A stretch of DNA of 64,000 nt from Drosophila pseudoobscura (lineage: Eukaryota; Arthropoda; Insecta; Diptera; Drosophilidae). The translations under genes and the position numbers were made by a program. The notes under the pieces were generated by a model that saw nothing but the letters and a program-made list of their open reading frames with translations, was not told the DNA's origin and ran no database searches. Position 1 is the stretch's first letter. The number at the start of each line of letters is the position of its first letter. Location: contig NC_046681.1 in the NCBI RefSeq assembly GCF_009870125.1, positions 14,831,001-14,895,000 on the forward strand, in the 5' to 3' direction. Shown one piece after another: positions 61,095-64,000 of this stretch.

Positions 61095-61799
61095 CTAATA
61101 CATCTCATTCTCATCCCAATCGACCGATTGCAGCACCAGTTTGTCTAGCTCCTTGGAGTCGCCGGAGCTGCTGTTTCGCCGTCGCCGCTTCCGCTGCAAG
61201 TGCGCCCACTTTCTGTTCAGCTGGGCCATTTGTGGGGTGGCGAACATGGCCGCCGCAGCGGCGCTCAGTTTCGTGGGTGTTATGGCGCTGCCTTTGGATG
61301 TGGATGTTGGCGTGGCACCGCCACCACCCGGACTCATGCTGAAGAACTCCCGATTGCCGAAACGGAATCTGCGGGGAGGCGGCAGCGGCGGCGACAGAGC
61401 CGCCGCACTGTTGCAGGTTCTTCTCGTAAGTAGATAGGGGGTGTCGTAGGGTGGCGGCGGTGTGATCATGGCCAGCGATGATGTATCCTCCACATCATCG
61501 TCGTCATCATCCACATCTACATCGTCGTCAAAGTGGAATGTGGCATCGGAGCGGGCGTGGCGTTCGTAGAGCTCGTAGGAGGGCGTCTCTTCCATCGGCG
61601 ACTGAAGCTGTATGGGCGTCACGGGCATGGACTTGGCATAGGTCTTGAAGATTGGGCTCTGGTTATGCTGATGATGATCCTGCTGGACTCGAACGGCGAC
61701 AGGGTGTGGCATGGGCGTGGGTGTCGGCGTCGGTGTCGGAGTGGGCGTGGGCGTGGGCATGGCCTGAATGAGGGGCATCGACTTGGTGTTACATATCAA
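61095..61799 (-). CDS. In-frame open extension after the Sema-1a stop (readthrough candidate)
   Basis: Directly after TGA (61800-61802) the same frame stays open for 234 codons to TAG at 61095-61097. The product looks like real disordered protein: a Pro/Thr repeat, SPMEETPSYELYERHARSD, an Asp-rich run, PPPPYDTPY (resembling a PPxY/Tyr motif), a basic RKRRRR cluster and a Trp/Glu-rich end DWDENEMY. No splice site removes the stop in frame: GTGATT..TTCAG at the border would shift the frame. It would be a C-terminal cytoplasmic extension, made by stop-codon readthrough or an unseen exon choice. Confidence 0.55.
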   Translation of the reverse strand: MICNTKSMPLIQAMPTPTPTPTPTPTPTPMPHPVAVRVQQDHHQHNQSPIFKTYAKSMPVTPIQLQSPMEETPSYELYERHARSDATFHFDDDVDVDDDDDDVEDTSSLAMITPPPPYDTPYLLTRRTCNSAAALSPPLPPPRRFRFGNREFFSMSPGGGGATPTSTSKGSAITPTKLSAAAAAMFATPQMAQLNRKWAHLQRKRRRRNSSSGDSKELDKLVLQSVDWDENEMY

Positions 61800-62593
61800 T
61801 CAATCACGGTAAATGTAGCTGCAGTTCTTGGGGCTCTCCTGGGGGCTGGGACTGCTCGACGGCGGCGCTGGACTGGAGCTGCTGTTCGACATTACCGGCG
61901 ACGAGCCGGAGCTGGAGTGCGGCTGCTGTTGTGCCTGCTGCTGCTGCTGTGGTTGTGGCTGGGGGCTATTCGAGCGATGTTGAGTTACTGTAACGGGGGA
62001 ACAAACCAAAAGATATAGACACACATATCTGAATGCAGTATATATAGATATTGGTGGATCGGTGGAGACAGAGACAGAGACACAGCCACAAAGATGCTAT
62101 ATGTGTATGTACAAGTGCTTGGGTGCATGTTGCCTACGGGGTGGTGGGTACACACACAAAGCACAGATTGCAAGAAAGGAATTGAGGAATACGAAAAACA
62201 TCGAATCGAATCTGTTGCAACATGCACATAAACACTCACACAGACAGATACTACAGTTATAGAATACAAATAAATTATAGTATGATATCATTAAGGGGAA
62301 AATAAGTCCGAAAATGACATGGCATGACACATGGATGTTTCAGAAGATCCAAGCGATCCAAAAGAGGCGTCCACCCATTCCAAAGGTCATTCAGAGAGAG
62401 AGAAATTGAGAGAGAAAGTCACAGAGGATGCGAATAGAGAGGAAGGAGAGTGTCTGTGTGAGTGTATGTGTTGTGCCTCTCTGTGTATGTCTGTGTTGGT
62501 AAAAATAAGAGAAGAGAGAGAGAGAGAAGTGAAGTGAAGAGAAACTTACCGATACCATGACGGGGCGGCTGTCTTCTTGCGCGACCAAGACTT
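61800..62593 (-). CDS. Sema-1a: Semaphorin-1a, last two coding exons (partial)
   Basis: Exon 62593-62550 (44 nt; SLGRARRQPPRHGI) is joined in phase 1 to exon 61987-61800, which encodes VTQHRSNSPQ, a Gln run, a Ser/Pro-rich stretch and the end ESPKNCSYIYRD followed by TGA. I recognise this as the cytoplasmic C-terminus of the transmembrane guidance protein Sema-1a, a PlexA ligand and also a reverse-signalling receptor. The gene also lies in the right neighbourhood (29E). The Sema and transmembrane domains are upstream, outside the window. The identity rests on memory of the tail and on synteny. Confidence 0.75.
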
Positions 62594-64000
62594 CTGTTTC
62601 GTGTGTTTGTGTTGTTTACAGCCTAGGGGTTGGAGTGTCATTTACTTTCTTTTATACTCATATATTCGTTATTCGTTATTCAGTTCGCAAAAGGTATATT
62701 CATATGTTTACAAATGAACAAAAAAGGAAATATAACAAACAAAACATATCTCTAATTTGCGTTTTTAATCTAAGGAAAAACGTTGCAGTCAATTTTGGTG
62801 GCTCTCAAATGTTGCAAGGCAAACACAATTTAAAGATCTAAATTATTTGGCTCTAATGGCTCCGAAATGATAAACGAAATAACTGTAATTACTGAATTCT
62901 CAATCGGATTAAAATTTATTTAAATTGCAACTTTCGATCTTTTTGCGAATTCTCAAATGATCCAATCGGTGGTTTTTTTGGTTTCAATTTTTTGTAAGTT
63001 GGCAAGCAATAAAATGAAGAATCATGTAGCATATTGAAATATATAATATATCGAAAGTAAAAGGTTACTAGAGTACATGTATCATGGTGGGAGGATAGCA
63101 GTGGGGTAGGTATTATTATTGCAGTTACATATAGGAGTAGTTGTGGTGTGGCTTGGATATATCTATCGTATAGATGTATATATAGTATATCTATCACACT
63201 TGTCGAGGAGGTAATCGTTGAAGAGGGATTCTTGGGTGTTTTTGTTTGTTGAAGGAGTCAAGAACGGCGCCCATGCAGAAGAGTTCAAGCGATTCAAGTG
63301 TGTTGGGGAGACAGTTCTTAGAGATACATATATAGCGCTAGGTCCAACCCAAAGCATACACCCACAGATACACACACACACACACCCTCAGGCAAAAAAA
63401 GATCAGACATGGGTTGGAGGAGGGAGGCGAAGAAGGCGCTGGCGATGGCGGTGATGGGCTGACGACGAAGCGAGTTGGGCGCGGGATGGCTGACTGGATT
63501 GATTGATTAACTGATTGATCGATTGAGAATTTCGTTTTCGGCATTCGCAAATACATATGTAATGTGGAACCAAATGAAACAGTGATTTAAGAGAGAGAGA
63601 GAGAGAACAAACAACAAATCTTCAACTGTGCCTACGGAAAGGATATAACCAATAAAAGAAGAGATCGAAACAAGATCGAAAGGTGAGAGCAAATTTTCAA
63701 ACGGTGGATATTTTTCAGAAATTACTTTTTGCCTAGCGAATTTCTGTTGAGCTCGATGTGACGAGAGCTTCCACATTGCAGCTTTTGAGCAGAATATTTG
63801 GTAACAATTATTGAACGCCCGGCAAAAAAAACACAAAGCCAAAAAATATACAAAAAATATGAATAAAAAGAAGATTGGGTGAAATAAATGAACTAAATTT
63901 GCTTTAGTTTATGCATAAGTATTTACCATATTTTGGGTAATTAGTCCCTGACTGGTTTCAGCCGCCCCACTCCCGTCTCAAAGGTAAACCTGATGAAAAA
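62594..64000 (-). other. Intron of Sema-1a
   Basis: No exon could be supported on the minus strand. The region contains GA/TC and CA tracts (62390-62540, 63370-63390, 63590-63606) and nothing gene-like. Confidence 0.5.

Noticed and set aside
61757-61807. A 44-bp intron (GTGATT..TTCAG) that would remove the Sema-1a stop
   Set aside because: The left side ends in phase 1 and the right side starts in phase 0, so splicing would shift the frame; it is also shorter than typical fly introns.

Overview
This window is eukaryotic DNA from a fly, almost certainly a Drosophila of the obscura group. The evidence is the short introns with GT..AG ends, the CAG/CAA-rich coding tracts, a DINE-1/Helentron-type element, and a gene order that I recognise as the cytological 29D-29F neighbourhood of D. 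melanogaster chromosome 2L (Muller element B). The genes are named by orthology from memory. The species cannot be fixed from the sequence alone.

Layout. 1-4.3 kb: no gene seen, with a cluster of GATA-type motifs near 1.1-1.5 kb. 4.3-9.0 kb: raw (+, nine exons reconstructed, 830 aa), a protein built from two copies of an EF-hand-like plus 2-deoxyribosyltransferase-like unit. 9.0-9.5 kb: a truncated pyrroline-5-carboxylate reductase copy. 11.0-40.4 kb: Hnf4 (+), with a noncoding first exon, three alternative coding first exons (15.6, 26.7 and 36.7 kb) and a common body at 37.5-39.7 kb. Its first intron holds, on the other strand, an intronless catalase-like gene (12.6-14.1 kb). The next large intron holds a 4-kb DINE-1-like element with a 3-kb AT-rich minisatellite.

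40.7-42.8 kb: two compact divergent housekeeping genes, Trs23/TRAPPC4 (-) and PrBP/PDE6-delta (+). 43.4-54.3 kb: a cluster of three secreted, catalytically dead cholinesterase-like (glutactin-class) genes, CG9289-like (+), CG9287-like (+) and Glutactin (-). Each of the first two has a tRNA-Asp(GTC) gene in intron 1, in opposite orientations, and a broken C-type lectin gene lies between them. 55.3-64 kb: the 3' end of a minus-strand gene, called Sema-1a. It consists of a long AT-rich 3'UTR, the last two coding exons, and a 234-codon open frame after the TGA stop.

The most notable observations are these. The catalase-like protein keeps its proximal heme ligand but has lost both distal catalytic residues (His to Tyr, Asn to Cys). 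The Sema-1a stop codon is followed in frame by a long coding-like extension, a readthrough candidate. Raw shows a twofold internal duplication in which the second copy has lost the putative catalytic Glu. The Hnf4 locus has three phase-matched alternative N-termini.

The genes do not form one pathway. Hnf4 is a metabolic nuclear receptor, raw a developmental regulator, Trs23 a vesicle-tethering subunit, PrBP a prenyl-lipid carrier, the Glutactin cluster basement-membrane/adhesion proteins, and Sema-1a a guidance molecule.
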